Of a DNA stretch of 64,000 bases, positions 11,363 through 22,837 are shown in pieces. The stretch comes from Achatina immaculata (taxonomy: Eukaryota > Mollusca > Gastropoda > Stylommatophora > Achatinidae). The translations under genes were made by a program, and so were the position numbers. Under the pieces are notes generated by a model. The model made no database searches and was not told the DNA's origin. It saw nothing but the letters and a program-made list of their open reading frames with translations. The stretch lies in assembly GCA_009760885.1 (NCBI GenBank), contig CM019692.1, positions 56,162,964-56,226,963 of the forward strand, written 5' to 3'. Within the stretch, counting starts at the first letter, position 1, and the number at the start of each line of letters is the position of its first letter.

Positions 11363-11370
11363 GTTTAGGT

Positions 11371-11690
11371 GGATGAGCATATTAAACTGAACGAAGAAGA
11401 AGAAGAAGACATGATAAATGACTGTTAATAAAGATTATTGAGTCTTCGTCTTCTTTGTCTGTCTGTTTAATGCCATCAGCTGGGCAGGGAATTTCAGACA
11501 TCTGCCCAGAGCAAGGTGAGAGGCCAGGGTAGCTGTCATGTCATGTTTCCTCGGTGTGTCTGCTACCCCATCTATCCAGTTTTACCTTCGTAGTCCTTGC
11601 GCCCTATATCCAGATATTTTCCTGTTGTATGCACGTGCATACGCTGCTTGTTCTGGATTCACGCGTAAAATATAACAGTATTATAAATAT

Positions 11691-11723
<33 letters not shown>

Positions 11724-12157
11724 TATAAATATATGACTGGCCGATTTGGTGCTTGGTTTTAAATCAAATATATTTCCCCCATTTTATATATACAAGCGTA
11801 CTATTAGGACAAATTAGCACCCCTTTTAACAAATCTCCCCCAGGCTCGGCCTTCATTGGCTCTAGTATGCTACCAGTGTGAATTTTAAATGTAAAAAAAA
11901 AGGAAGTAAACCCTGACATTCAGTGCATTTCTGACATAACATGAGCAACACTTCAACGACTTGTGATCAATAAATATGTATACTGTATATATCATTTAAT
12001 TACAGGACTGGGCACATCACTCAAGACAACAACTGGGAATAGCAAAACTCCAGTACAAACAGAATGAGAAACATTTAACCCACAAAGATTCTCAATATAT
12101 GATTGATGATCCACAAGCAGTAAACATCTTCATGATGAAGCTCATATTACACTACAC
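11371..12157. other. No gene seen
   Basis: AT-rich spacer with a (TA)n run at 11690-11725. The stretch 12000-12155 has no recognisable match. Confidence 0.5.
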
Positions 12158-12166
12158 AGTCACTCA

Positions 12167-12375
12167 TGATAATTTAGAGAAGACCGTACTGGAAGGATAC
12201 ATAATGGGAAAAAGAAAAAGAGGAAGACCGAAACGAAGATGGCTGCAAGACATCGTTGACGATCTGGAAATGGATGCAGCAGCAGCAGGCCATCTTGCTC
12301 ACAACCGAGAGGCCTACAAGAGTGCTGTTTGGGAGGCAAAGTTCCGAAAGGGACATGCAAAGGAATGAATGAATG
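12167..12375 (+). mobile_element. Family B RTE-like 3' end, copy 1 (209 bp)
   Basis: A severely 5'-truncated copy encoding only the last part of the RT protein: [39 protein letters not shown] and HLAHNREA, ending AKE with a stop inside the terminal TGAA repeat. The 9-bp sequence AGTCACTCA occurs exactly on both sides (12158-12166 and 12376-12384), so the insertion boundaries are certain. The open frame that starts upstream at 12099 is a chance fusion with flanking DNA. Confidence 0.93.
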
Positions 12376-12384
12376 AGTCACTCA

Positions 12385-13200
12385 CGAGGCCCATTTTTTA
12401 ACCCAGGGACCCACCAGGAAAACAACCTTCCTGCAAGTCGCACTAACCTTTAACGTTTTCTTCCTCTGACATTTCTGAGCTTCCACAGTCATAGGAGCCA
12501 TTGTTGTGCAGGTCGCACTAATTCTTTAACATCATCTTCCACAAACATTTAAGAAAATCCACAATTATATAACTTATGATAAATCGTTCAGTTAGACAAC
12601 TTGTAGACAAAAATGATAATCAATTGAAATGAGCAAACTCAGTTAAACACATACATGCAAATGCATCAGTGATCATGAAAACACGTGAAATATAGAATAT
12701 ACATGTGCATAAACTCAGTATGCAAAACTCATTTGAACATTTTAGCATCATACATGAATAATGATCAGTGATGACTTAAAAGGCAAGCTTGACAAAATAT
12801 GATGAATGGCAAAATTTAAATGGACAAATTCAGTAAACACAGCACATGGACATTTCAGTGAGCCCAATAAATCAGCATAGCAAAATGGATTGTCAATAAA
12901 ACGTGATCAGTGATTCACACTTAATGCATATATGGAACAAACAGAAACTTGACAGTACACAGAAAACTTCACCTTCGATAAAAAAAAAAAAAAATCACGT
13001 TATACAAACTTTGTAGCAAAATTTACGGCAGACATAAATTACGTTAACTTCCATCAAGCGAACTTCTGTTTTTTTGTGCGTGCCAAGATGTGAAGAAAGT
13101 TATGATAGCCAAGTGCGACAGGCGTTTATCGTCAAGCAAAAAAATTATCAGCATTACTGGAGAGAAGACCAAGGAGCGGAGTCTGTATAGCTTTGGAAAT
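12385..13200. other. No gene seen; weak internal duplication
   Basis: A motif GTCGCACTAA followed by CTTTAAC and CATTT occurs twice (about 12436-12475 and 12510-12550). The rest is AT-rich with no coding signal. Confidence 0.45.
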
Positions 13201-13206
13201 AAGACG

Positions 13207-13243
13207 TGTGTCATCATCGTCATCATCATCATCATCATCATGT
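13207..13243. repeat. (ATC)n microsatellite
   Basis: Perfect trinucleotide run CATCATCATC of about a dozen units. Confidence 0.9.
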
Positions 13244-13289
13244 GCCTTCTCCAGAACGAAGGTTGGCGGTAATGAATCTCCACTTCCCT

Positions 13290-14240
13290 GGCTCCCTCGC
13301 CTTGATGATGCACTCAGCCGGGCTGTGTCCTGTCCATTCTGTTATCCTTCCATCTACATCTATGTTTTCCTCTTGCCCTTTTTCCTTCCACTTTTCCTCC
13401 TAGTATTGTCTTCAGTATATTGTTATGTCCTTCGATATGGCCAAAGTATTTTGTTTTCTTCATCTTTATTTCTTTGAGAAGTTCACACTGCACTTGGAGC
13501 TGCTCTAAATCTTGTGCATTTGTTCTTGTCAAATTCTCCATGTTATGTGACCTAGATTTCTGTAGAACCACAATTCTGCTGCATTAATCTTTCTCTCCAT
13601 CTTTCTGCTTAGAGTCCAGGTTTCTGCTTCGTACAGTAAAACGGAGCAGATAAAACATTTTACAAATCTTAATTTTGTTTTTAGGGGCAAATTTCTGGAT
13701 ATCAGCGCTGTCTTCAAGGTGCAGGATATATGTTTTGCCATTGCCATTCTTTTCTTTATCTCCATCTCACATCTTCCATCTTCAGTTAATAGAGACCCTA
13801 TGTAGCAATAGTTTGTCACTTGTTCCAATCTCTGTTTGTTTATGGTTATATCCGTCTGTGACTTCTGTACATCCTATATATACTTCTATATATACTTTTA
13901 TATCCGTCTTTCCTACTGAACACCTTTACTTTGGTCTTCTTGATTTTGATCTTAAGTTCCTATTCTTGGTTTGTGTTGTGTATCATATCTATTAATTTCT
14001 GTAGCTTCCGTGGATTCAATTCTAGAAGGACTGTATCATCTGCATATCTTAAATAGTTGACTTTTCTCCCCCCCCCCCCCCATGTTCAGTACTGGTAGCT
14101 CATCTGAGTGTCTGAAGATGTTCTCTTTGTATAGGTTGAATAGACATGGAGACAGATCACATCCTTGTCTCACTCCCTTAACTCCAAGAGGTGTATAATG
14201 AAAGTGAATGGCAAGTCCTCAGTTGTTGGAGATGACATTT
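13290..14240 (-). pseudogene. Non-LTR RT remnant, family G
   Basis: On the minus strand the order is GVRQGCDLSPCLFNLYKENI near 14170, RYADDTVLLELNPRKLQ near 14035 with an intact YADD box, the GSLLTEDGRCEMEIKKRMAMA region near 13780, YEAETWTLSRK near 13630, KTKYFGHIEGHNN near 13450 and the basic tail RARGKHRCRWKDN near 13350. A C-run of about ten at 14069-14080 and several stops break the frame. The protein copied element RNA into DNA in its intact form. Its C-terminal domain is related to family B in this window (same order of blocks) but clearly a separate family. No 3' tail or TSD could be defined. Confidence 0.82.
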
Positions 14241-15423
14241 GTCAAAGAATGTCTGTAAGACGGCATGTACATGAACAAACATTCTAAACTTATGTATCAG
14301 TGTATCTTATCAGATTTTTAAACACACGCCTATCTCCTTTGCATCATCTCTCTTTATGCCAAGCATCTTTCCCCAACTGTTCAAGGGAGATAAGTTCAAA
14401 AACTATTCCGTGTTCTAGGGAAGCCGTGGTTACCGCCAGCCAGAAGCGCTTGTTTGCTTAGTTAATAGCTGGCTGTTGTCGCTGTGTGGAACCCGGAATT
14501 TTCTCTATCTCGTATTTGACTCCTTATTTTTTCCCCCCATCGGGTCTCCCAGTTTCACTAAGATGATAGAATCTCCCTCCAGTTTGTACAAGGGTGGCTC
14601 GTGCATCACTGCGCTGACCTCTCGCTCCACCCATTTCTCAGATCTGGCGCTCTCCGGACGTGACGTAAACAAAAAGCCGGCGCAAAGCGGGCCGTGATAG
14701 CCGGCTTCCTGTACGTGACGCTAGGTCTGCAGGAACGACTTACGGCGATCGAACGTCGGACGTTTTCTCCCTGACGTTTTGTTTTTGATTTCACCTCGTT
14801 GCCTGCCCCGAGCTGGAAAGAGCTTTCACGTCGAAAGCAATTTATATTATACACGTAAGGGTGTACCCAGCGGACGGCGGGCCAGAAATATCGGAAACCC
14901 ACAGATGTTTCCAGACCACAAATAGTAGCAATAAATGGCTAAAACAATTGCCGGCGAATGATATGGGCATTCAATGATGAAAACTTTACCGTGTCTTAAG
15001 TGAAGCCAAACTGAGAAAATAGAACATCTTTTAACAAAAAAATTAGACTTGATACAATCTGCATATACTATTTTATCTAAGAATTTTGCAGTGGATTTTG
15101 CATTGCCTTATAGGAAAGTTATTGTGTGAAAATTCTTACATTAAAAAAATAATACAGAAGTTACCAAATTTTTTTTGTTCCAAGCTGTGTGTCAGTCAAG
15201 ATTATATTCAGTCAACAATCGGCTATCAAATAAAAATAATGCACAAGATTCTTATCTGTTCTTCCTAAGGAGTTCGTTGTTGATTGTACAACCTTCATGG
15301 CCCTTTTTTCCACCTGCCACTGAAAGAAAGTGGGTCGTTGTTCTTCGAATAATTTCCAACCTTTGCTACTTTTAATGCCAGCTGTCTCCACTGCTTTCTC
15401 ACCGTAACGTACCGCTCGAAACC
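14241..15423. other. No gene supported; CpG-containing block at about 14590-14900
   Basis: The interval 14590-14900 is less AT-rich and has more CG dinucleotides than its surroundings (CTCCGGACGTGACGTAAAC, GCGATCGAACGTCGG). It could be an old promoter or exon, but no splice-bounded open frame or protein family is recognisable. The remainder is AT-rich spacer. Confidence 0.35.
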
Positions 15424-15755
15424 AAGAGACAATTAATAGCAGATCTATACCAGCCGTGTGCTACCGCTGCAAAACATGGACACTAACCAAGAAACAGCGA
15501 AATAATATGTATATTAATGCAGCAAATGTCACTCGGGGAGGGGGGGGGGGAATAAGCTAAGAAATGACGACATAAGACTTTTAGTACGAACCACACCATA
15601 CCTACAATACATAGAGAAACAAAGAATTAAGTGGTTTGGCCATCTAATGGGAATGAGGCATATACAGCCAGCAGCAAGGGCCTTTAATCAAAGAACTACA
15701 GGACAGAGACTTCAACACCTCGCTGTACATGAGGAAAGATAAAGCACAGCAAGTA
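15424..15755 (+). pseudogene. Non-LTR RT C-terminal remnant, family H copy 1
   Basis: The plus strand encodes, with breaks, CKTWTLTKKQRNN, INAANVTR, RNDDIRLLVRTTPYLQYIE and IKWFGHLMGMRHIQPAARAF followed by NQRTTGQR. The same protein appears on the minus strand at 35040-35400, which defines the family. A run of eleven Gs at 15540-15551 replaces a GGGG present in the other copy and breaks the frame. Its RT core is missing. Confidence 0.78.
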
Positions 15756-15871
15756 AATTTGTAAGCGTCAGCAGAATCTAACCACCTTAAACAGATAGCA
15801 AATCAAGTCGTATTATTTTGTCTTTGCTGTAAGATGGCGCATTTTTTAAAAAATCTGGGATGTAAACGTAC

Positions 15872-16848
15872 CAAGTCAAAAACCAAGTTAAGACTATTCA
15901 ATTCAAATGTAATATCCACCCTCATTTATGCATGCGAAAGCTGGAAAACAACTAAAGAAATAGAAAAGAAATTATACTCTTTTGAAAACAAATGCCTGAG
16001 GAAAATACTCGGCATCAAGTGGAATGAATTCAAGAACAATGCAGAGATAAGACAGATGACTGAACAACAACCAGTCTCATGGGTGATCAGGAAAATGAGA
16101 TGGACATATGTTGGTCACTTGATGAGAAGAAATGATCAGAGAATCCCAAAACAAGCTATCAAGTGGAACACAACAGACCAAAGAAAAAGAGGCAGACCGC
16201 GTGAAACTCTGAAGAGGACATTACTAAGAGAGGCCAAATTAACAGGCATAAAATCCTTTGAGAACCACAAAAATAAGATTTTTAAGGGCATGCATCTTTC
16301 CCATCGCAACATATGCCTGTGAGACCTGGACACTTAACAAAACAGCTGAGAAGCACATAAATGCCTTTGAATGTAAATGCTATAGAAGAGTTCTCCAAAT
16401 ATCGTGGACACAAAAAAGAACAAATATATCTATACTACAAGAGCTTAATATTGAAGAAGGCTGGCTAGTAAAGAGGATTAAAGAGAGAAAACTTAAATAT
16501 TTTGGCCACATTAAACGTCATGATAATTTAGAGAAGACCGTATTGGAAGGATACATAATGGGAAAAAGAAAAAGAGGAAGACCGAAACGAAGATGGCTGC
16601 AAGACATCGTTGATGATCTGGAAATGGATGCAGCAGCAGCAGGCCATCTTGCTCACAACCGAGAGGCCTAGAGGAGTGCTGTTTGGGAGGCAAAGTTCCG
16701 CAAGGGACAAGCAAAGGAATGAATGAATGAAAAATCCTTTGATGAGGTTGAAAGACTCGCCAAAGACAGGAAAAATTGGCGAACTACTTTGCGATCTCTA
16801 TGTGACGTTTAACGGCACGGGAAGGATATAAGATAAGATATCAGATAA
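15872..16848 (+). mobile_element. Family A RTE-like fragment, copy 3, interrupted by family B
   Basis: A 5'-truncated family A copy starting at the TKLRLFNSNVISTLIYACES region. It is continuous with the other A copies to IKSF, where a family B element has inserted (16262-16730). Its own end then resumes as DEVERLAKDRKNWRTTLRSL and finishes GGATATAAGATAAGATATCA. The 13-bp sequence GATGTAAACGTAC occurs exactly at 15859-15871 and 16849-16861, marking the outer target-site duplication. The long open frame starting at 15834 is an artefact that fuses flanking DNA, family A and family B in one frame. Confidence 0.93.
16262..16730 (+). mobile_element. Family B RTE-like fragment, copy 2, nested in family A
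   Basis: The fragment encodes RFLRACIFPIATYACETWTL in frame with ITWTQKRTNISILQELN-like sequence, KRIKERKLKYFGHIKRHDN and RKRGRPKRRWLQDIVDD. A TAG at about 16669 cuts the frame before the usual end. It ends in GAATGAATGA. The target-site duplication AAAATCCTTTGA is exact over 12 bp (16250-16261 and 16731-16742), so the insertion split a resident family A copy. Confidence 0.94.
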
Positions 16849-16861
16849 GATGTAAACGTAC

Positions 16862-17430
16862 GGGGGTCAAACCGCATGTACAAACATAAGTCTATTTCTT
16901 TTATATCGTTTAATGAACCTTTTCAGTCTGGTGGCCATTAAGGTCTTTGGTGATTTCCGGGGCGGGGGTTCCCATGATTACTTTCAACTGTCGCGTTCGG
17001 TGGTGGATTAACCACAGTTTGGGCCCTTACGTTAAACTTAATAACGACCCCAACCGTTCAAATATGTTTATGTGTGTGACTCCAGTCAAAGTTTGATGTA
17101 GTCAATGTGTTTCAGTAAGTCGTTGTCTATGTTCTAGCTGTTCTTCATGTGCAGGAGCAAACTTCCAACACAGCAACGGCGCAGCCCAGGTTCTCTTTCA
17201 CAAAACACATACACACGGAGTTTAAGTATACGGCTGCCATTTCCAGTTATATCCTCTTTAATGCGAGCACATGATAATGATGGGGGGAAAAAACGAGTCT
17301 GGTGGTCAAACAATGCAGAAAAACAGGACGAATATCAAGTTTCAGGCGAAGACAAAAGGTTGAACAATCATTTCATAGTGGTGTATAGCGTGAGGATTTA
17401 TATAAAGGATGGTCTGACCGTTTTGAATGG
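16862..17430. other. No gene seen
   Basis: Spacer with no recognised coding signal; ordinary composition. Confidence 0.45.
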
Positions 17431-17436
17431 GGAGGA

Positions 17437-17625
17437 GGCCTGAATGGTCTCAGGGTTAAACATTCGCCTTTAGTTCGGTTGTCGCGGGTTCGAATCCCAC
17501 CTGAAGAAGCAAGGATTTTGTTGTTGTTGTTGTTGTTGTTTTCTCCTGAAACCTCTAGCATTTCCCTGGTCTCTAGGTAGTGGGACCAGACGTCCTTGCT
17601 CATTGTCGCAAAAAAAAAAAAAACT
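17437..17625 (+). repeat. tRNA-derived SINE (type S4)
   Basis: A pol III type promoter is visible: box A-like TGGTCTCAGGGTTA at 17445-17458 and a perfect box B GGTTCGAATCC at 17487-17497. The head is followed by a (TTG)n run and a body ending in an A-run at 17609-17621. The head does not fold as a complete functional tRNA that I could confirm, so SINE is the better call. Confidence 0.7.
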
Positions 17626-17764
17626 TGTTGGAATTCCTTGAAGAAAATCGCAAAAAAAAAAAAAATAGAATAAAGGGTTTATCTACACACGCACTCCCGG
17701 ACACAGCTTCTTGCAAGTCACAGATATGTTTCCCTTTCTTTCTACTATTCCCCCCCCCCCCATT

Positions 17765-17915
17765 TGCTGTATATCATTCCTGCTAATTTATATTTTACCT
17801 TCTTTCCCTATTTCTTTGTTCTGTATGATTTTGTATGATTAAGGTGTAAACCGAAACATTACAACTATGTGCTCGTTAACTAAGAAAGCTGTTGCCGCTT
17901 TTGTTTTACAAAGTT
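17765..17915 (+). repeat. Decayed copy of the Penelope-like arm found at 62222-62455
   Basis: The order TTTCTTTGTTCTGTATGAT, TTTGTATGATTAAGG, CCGAAACATTACAACT and GTTAACTAAGAAAGCTG matches the right arm at 62340-62435 (TGTATGATTAAGG, CCGAAACGTCGCAACT, GTTAAGTAATAAAGCTG). A weaker relative may lie at 24015-24110 (GCCGAAATATTGG). Confidence 0.7.
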
Positions 17916-18530
17916 TTAACATTTAGTTAACCGCTGGATTTGTAATGTTTACATAGCTTGATTTCAGCGCCTGTGCTATTTGACTGGTTATCTCAAATGA
18001 CGTGATTTAGCAAATGGGAATATGACTGTTTCTTTTGTCACCTTCTTCACGTCAGTTTAGTTTTCATCGACATATCCCAAAAAGTCTGCACCCTGAACCA
18101 TCTTATACACATACTTTACTTCAAGGGAGGAGAATCTGGAGACTTTTGGTTCCCCTTTCTCTGCATGAAATCTTTGAATTCGGTAAAAGACGAAACTTCG
18201 AACGGCATAAATCTAAACTACGCGGGGATCGATCACGTAAATCCAAAATCTGCGACTGCAGAGACACACACACAACAAAAAGGAGTCTGTGAAGTTTCTG
18301 TGTTCATAGAGGAGGATGAAAAGAGTCAAAAGGAGCCAAGAACGTGCCGAAACAAAAATAATTCATATCCACTTTATATTTGGTGCAATATGGGTGATGG
18401 AACATATGATGGAACGGTGGCTTTGAGCGAGGTGTCTGTTTGTTTCTGCTCTCCGTCTAATCATGTAATGTGGACGCTAGCACTTTGCCTTATTAATTCT
18501 GAGAGCTGTCTTTTGCGATATTTCCTACGT
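17916..18530. other. No gene seen
   Basis: Spacer; open frames here have no recognisable domain. Confidence 0.45.
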
Positions 18531-18537
18531 TTCTCTC

Positions 18538-18539
18538 TT

Positions 18540-18574
<35 letters not shown>

Positions 18575-18575
18575 C
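18538..18575. repeat. (CT)n microsatellite
   Basis: TTTCTTTCTCTCTCTCTC run of about 18 CT units. Confidence 0.9.
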
Positions 18576-18662
18576 TCTCCATCCATCCCCTCGCGTCCTT
18601 GTCTTTTTATGACGACAGTCTCTTTTATGCGCTCGCTCTCTCTTATTTCATTTATTGTATGT

Positions 18663-18817
<155 letters not shown>

Positions 18818-18896
18818 GTCAGCTGTTGAAACACAGCACAAAGATTACCCGTGAGCGGACTGGAATATCGGACTTGGAGATCTGTAGTGAACCCAC

Positions 18897-19004
18897 CACC
18901 CTGCTGACCACGGATAGCCTGACCCTGCTGACCACGGATAGCCTGACCCTGCTGACCACGGATAGCCTGACCCTGCTGACCACGGATAGCCTGACCCTGC
19001 TGGT
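18897..19004. repeat. Minisatellite, unit 24 bp, about 4.5 copies
   Basis: Near-identical units of CTGACCCTGCTGACCACGGA plus TAGC. The lack of differences suggests recent expansion. Confidence 0.95.
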
Positions 19005-19504
19005 CAGTCTCTTACTATTTACAACAACAAAGCTTTACCCAGCTTTGGTTCGCACTGACAGCTGCGCCATCACTCACAGTACACTCCTGGATGTTCCTGG
19101 AGCAAGTGTACAGACTATGAAAGACTAACCACGCCTTCAAGAAACACACCTCAACTGATTGTTCATGTCTTGCTGGTAAGCATCCTTCAGGAAACTTATG
19201 TTCCGGGTAAGTACTATATTGGATGGTTTTGTCCAAGCTTCAGCTACCTTCATATGGATGCATCTTTCAGGAAATCGCATCTGCTCCTGAACCAGTGACG
19301 TGCCAATGGAAACTGGGATTTGATGACTAGACCTTACCTTCGTACAGCTCGTCTTGCAGATGATCAAGCCAAACAGAAATGTCTTCTGCTTCTATTCTTC
19401 ATGGATGTCAATAATCTAGTAGTAAAACGTTCATTGCATCCATGCTGTGCTACCATGCGATGACCGTGCTTAACTCTGTGTTACTTTCTAAAAATATTCA
19501 CCTT
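19005..19504. other. No gene seen
   Basis: Spacer with weak repeats of CTTCAGGAAA-type text (19187, 19264). No coding family recognised. Confidence 0.45.
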
Positions 19505-20371
19505 GAACATGCATGGAGATTTACCAGTCATCTGTATATTTCATTGCACATGCATGGAGATTTACCAGTCATCTGTATATTTCATTGCACATGCATGGAG
19601 ATTTACCAGTCATCTGTATATTTCATTGCACATGCATGGAGATTTACCAGTCATCTGTATATTTCATTGCAAATGCATGGAGATTTACCAGTCATCTGTA
19701 TATTTCATTGCACATGCATGGAGATTTACTACAATCATCTGTACATTTAATTGCACATGCATGGAGATTTACTACAATCATCTGTATATTTAATTGCACA
19801 TACATGGAGATTTACCACAGTCATCTGTATATTTCATTGCACATACATGGAGATTTACCACAGTCATCGGTATATTTAACTGCACATACATGGAGATTTA
19901 CCACAGTTATCTGTATATTTAACTGCACATACATGGAGATTTACCACAGTTATCTGTATATTTAACTGCACATACATGGATATTTACCACAATCATCTGT
20001 AAATTTCATTGCACATACATGGAGATTTACCACAGTCATCTGTAAATTTCATTGCACATACATGGAGATTTACCACAATCATCTGTAAATTTCATTGCAC
20101 ATACATGGAGATTTACCACAGTCATCTGTAAATTTCATTGCACATACATGGAGATTTACCGCAGTCATCTGTAAATTTCATTGCACATACATGAAGATTT
20201 ACCGCAGTCATCTATATATTTCATTGCACATGCATGGAGATTTACCACAATCATCTGTATATTTAACTGCATATACATGGAGATTTACCACAGTCATCTG
20301 TAAATTTCATTGCACATACACGGAGATTTACCACAGTCATCTATATATTTCACTGCACATACGTGGAGATT
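19505..20371. repeat. 41-43 bp satellite array, left part
   Basis: About 20 units of ACATGCATGGAGATTTACC plus CATCTGTATATTTCATTGC. The first six units are 41 bp and almost identical; later units are 43 bp with CCACAGTCATC and more differences. The array continues at 21538-21655 after a retrotransposon insertion. Confidence 0.95.
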
Positions 20372-21537
20372 CCTGAAGATATATTTAATATAAGATTAAT
20401 AATAGGGAAATGCAGAGAAATTAATGTGAATCTATATTTATCTTTTATACACTATTCAGTGGCATTTGATTGTGCACAACCCCAGAAACTTTGAGAATTA
20501 ATGAAAAAAATGGGATTTCCAACACATGTGGCACGATTACTATCACTGCTGTATCTAGACCAACAAGCAACAGTAAGAATAAATGGTGAAACAACAACTT
20601 GGTTTAACATAAAATATGGGGTCTGTCAGGTGTGCATACTGTCGCCTTACTTATTTAACTTGTATACTGGAAATATAATGAGGAATGTTAGAGAAGATTT
20701 ATACACAGAATATTACGATGCCATAACAATTGGAGGTTATGAAATACCAGAGATTAGATATGCTGATGACACAGTATTACTGTCGACAACACAAAAAGGA
20801 ATGGAAAAACTAATTATGTCAGTCCGTAAGAACAGCGAAGAGCACAATCTCTATCTTAATGCGAAGAAAACTAAATTAATGACAAAACAAATAAGGCAGC
20901 TGAAATATATATCAAAGAGGAAAAGCTGAAAGAAGTGGAGAGTTTTTAATACATCTTGGATCATTACTAACTAATAATGGAGATACAATGAGGAAAATTA
21001 AAAGGAGGACATCTATCGCGCTTCAAAAAATAAAACAACTAAAGAAGCTGTGGAGAGGAACAGACAGAACTACAATGATAAGATTTTTAAGACCATGCAT
21101 CTTTCCCATCGCAACATATGCCTGTGAGACCTGGACATTTAACAAAACAGCTGAGAAATACATAAATGCCTTTGAATGTAAATGTTACAGAAGAGTTCTT
21201 CAAATATCATGGGCACAAAAAAGAACAAATATATCCATACTACAAGAACTTAATATTGAAGAAGACTGACTAGTAAAGAGGATTAAAGAGAGAAAACTTA
21301 AATATTTTGGACACATTAAACGTAATGATAATCTAGAGAAGACCATCTTGGAAGAGTACATAATGGGGAAAAGAAAGAGAGGAAGACCAAGGCGAAGATG
21401 GGTGCAAGACATCGTTGATGATCTGCAAATAGATGCATCAGCAGCAGGCCATCTTGCTCACAACCGAGAGGCCTATAGGAGAACTGTTAGGGAGGCAAAG
21501 TTCCGCAAGGGACATGCAAATGACTGACTGACTGACA
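20372..21537 (+). mobile_element. Family B RTE-like element, copy 3 (longest B copy)
   Basis: This copy retains the RT catalytic end: a decayed palm piece YSVAFDCAQPQKL, then MGFPTHVARLLSLLYLDQQA, VRINGETTTWFNIKYGV, CILSPYLFNLYTGNIMRNV, and RYADDTVLLSTTQKG with an intact YADD box near 20760. After a frame break near 20950 it continues with MRKIKRRTSIALQKIKQL, FPIATYACETWTFNK and, after a TGA at 21267-21269, KRIKERKLKYFGHIKRNDN and RKRGRPRRRWVQDIVDDL. Its tail is GACT repeated rather than GAAT. The word TGGAGATT flanks both sides (20364-20371 and 21538-21545), consistent with insertion into the satellite. Confidence 0.9.
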
Positions 21538-21655
21538 TGGAGATTTAAAACAGTCATCTTGTATATTTCATTGCACATACGTGGAGATCTACGACAGTCA
21601 TCTGTTTATTTCATTGCACATACACAGAGATTGACCACAGTCATCTATATATGTC
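21538..21655. repeat. 41-43 bp satellite array, right part
   Basis: Three more degraded units (CATGGAGATTTAAAACAGTC, ACGTGGAGATCTACGACAGT) after the family B insertion. Confidence 0.9.
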
Positions 21656-22174
21656 GGTACACCTTCATTTTGTCTATCGCGAATTCAAATTCTGTAATTT
21701 AATGCATGTGTTTAAAACGTAATTTATACAACAGGAAACTTTGCAAGACTTAAGTAAGCGTCTGTCAGTTTTTGCTGCAGTTAAAAATAATCTTTTTTTT
21801 TCTTCAGTGGACAGATCACTTGAAGATCAACAAAGAGATGTAGATCAGCACATACATTAGACAGAAAACTCTTCTACCTCCACTCTCAGGAACGTACAAC
21901 TTATCCTGGAGGACAGAACCTCCTGATTATGCTTCTGCAAGTCCCAGGAAAAGTACCATTTCCTCCCAGCCTGAACCTCCACTGGGCTTTAAATGTTGGC
22001 CTTTAGTGACCGGAAACTGATCAGTGCACTGGAAAATGAGAATCACGTGGTTGCATTTAGAAGAGGAGAGAAAGAGAGTGGGACACAGCGGACAAAATGT
22101 ACGCGGAAGAAAAAAAAAACACGAAATTCATTTAGTCTTTTTGTCATGTTCAGGAATATTAATTGTAATTTGCA
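21656..22174. other. No gene seen
   Basis: Spacer without recognisable elements. Confidence 0.45.
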
Positions 22175-22250
22175 AGGTAAAAGGTTAAAAAAAAATCCCC
22201 GTTTCCATGCCATCAAGGCATATTGGGAATATGATGTAAGATAAGTCCGT
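22175..22250 (-). repeat. 3' piece of the S-family SINE
   Basis: On the minus strand it reads CATCATATTCCCAATATGCC, TTGATGGCATGGAAACGGGG then ATTTTT. The same end is present in the SINE copies at 34722-35008 and 61101-61357. Confidence 0.65.
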
Positions 22251-22837
22251 ACAAAGTAGTATGTGTGTGCATCTGTCTTTACTGTGTTATTTTTGGCATT
22301 CGTTAAGCCGGTGTTGTGTCTTGATGCGCACGATGATTCTGATTTGTACATTATCTTGAAGCCGTGTTTGCTGACTGTTTCTTGATTAGTTTAATTAACT
22401 GTCTCCAGCCATTCTTCACTTCCAGACAGTTTCAAATCCTCAAGTTGGCAACACAGTGACACAGAAGTCAAGTCAGTCCTGCGTATCTCTTGATATGAGG
22501 TCTTATTGATGAATTGGATGATAATGACGATGGTGATGACGATATTCTGACCGCTGGCAGGTTTGCCCTGCCACATGGCAAGTCCATTCATACTTCCAAA
22601 ACTCCAGTAACAAATATAAACATCCATTTTCTCGACAGAGACATCACAGGAACCCATCTTCTCAGGTACACATCTAAACGTAGACTGACTACCCACTCAC
22701 AGTCTTTCTCACAATTCTCTGTCACGGGTTTCTCAGCCCACGTGACGTTATAGAAGGATCTCGACCAACCACGGAAAAGCTCAAAAAGAGAATCACAACA
22801 ATTGCCCTTTCTGTAAAAACAAATCTCCCCTATACTG
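22251..22837. other. No gene seen
   Basis: Spacer; short GATGATGAC-type run near 22515-22545. Confidence 0.45.

Noticed and set aside
12099..12368. 89-codon gene starting before the family B copy
   Set aside because: The TSD shows the element begins at 12167; upstream codons are flanking DNA.
14590..14900. CpG-containing promoter or exon
   Set aside because: No supported open frame, splice sites or core promoter could be shown by reading alone.
15834..16322. 162-codon gene
   Set aside because: It is a chance fusion of flanking DNA, family A and the nested family B insertion.
17437..17510. Functional tRNA gene
   Set aside because: Box B is perfect, but the arms do not pair convincingly and a SINE-like body follows.
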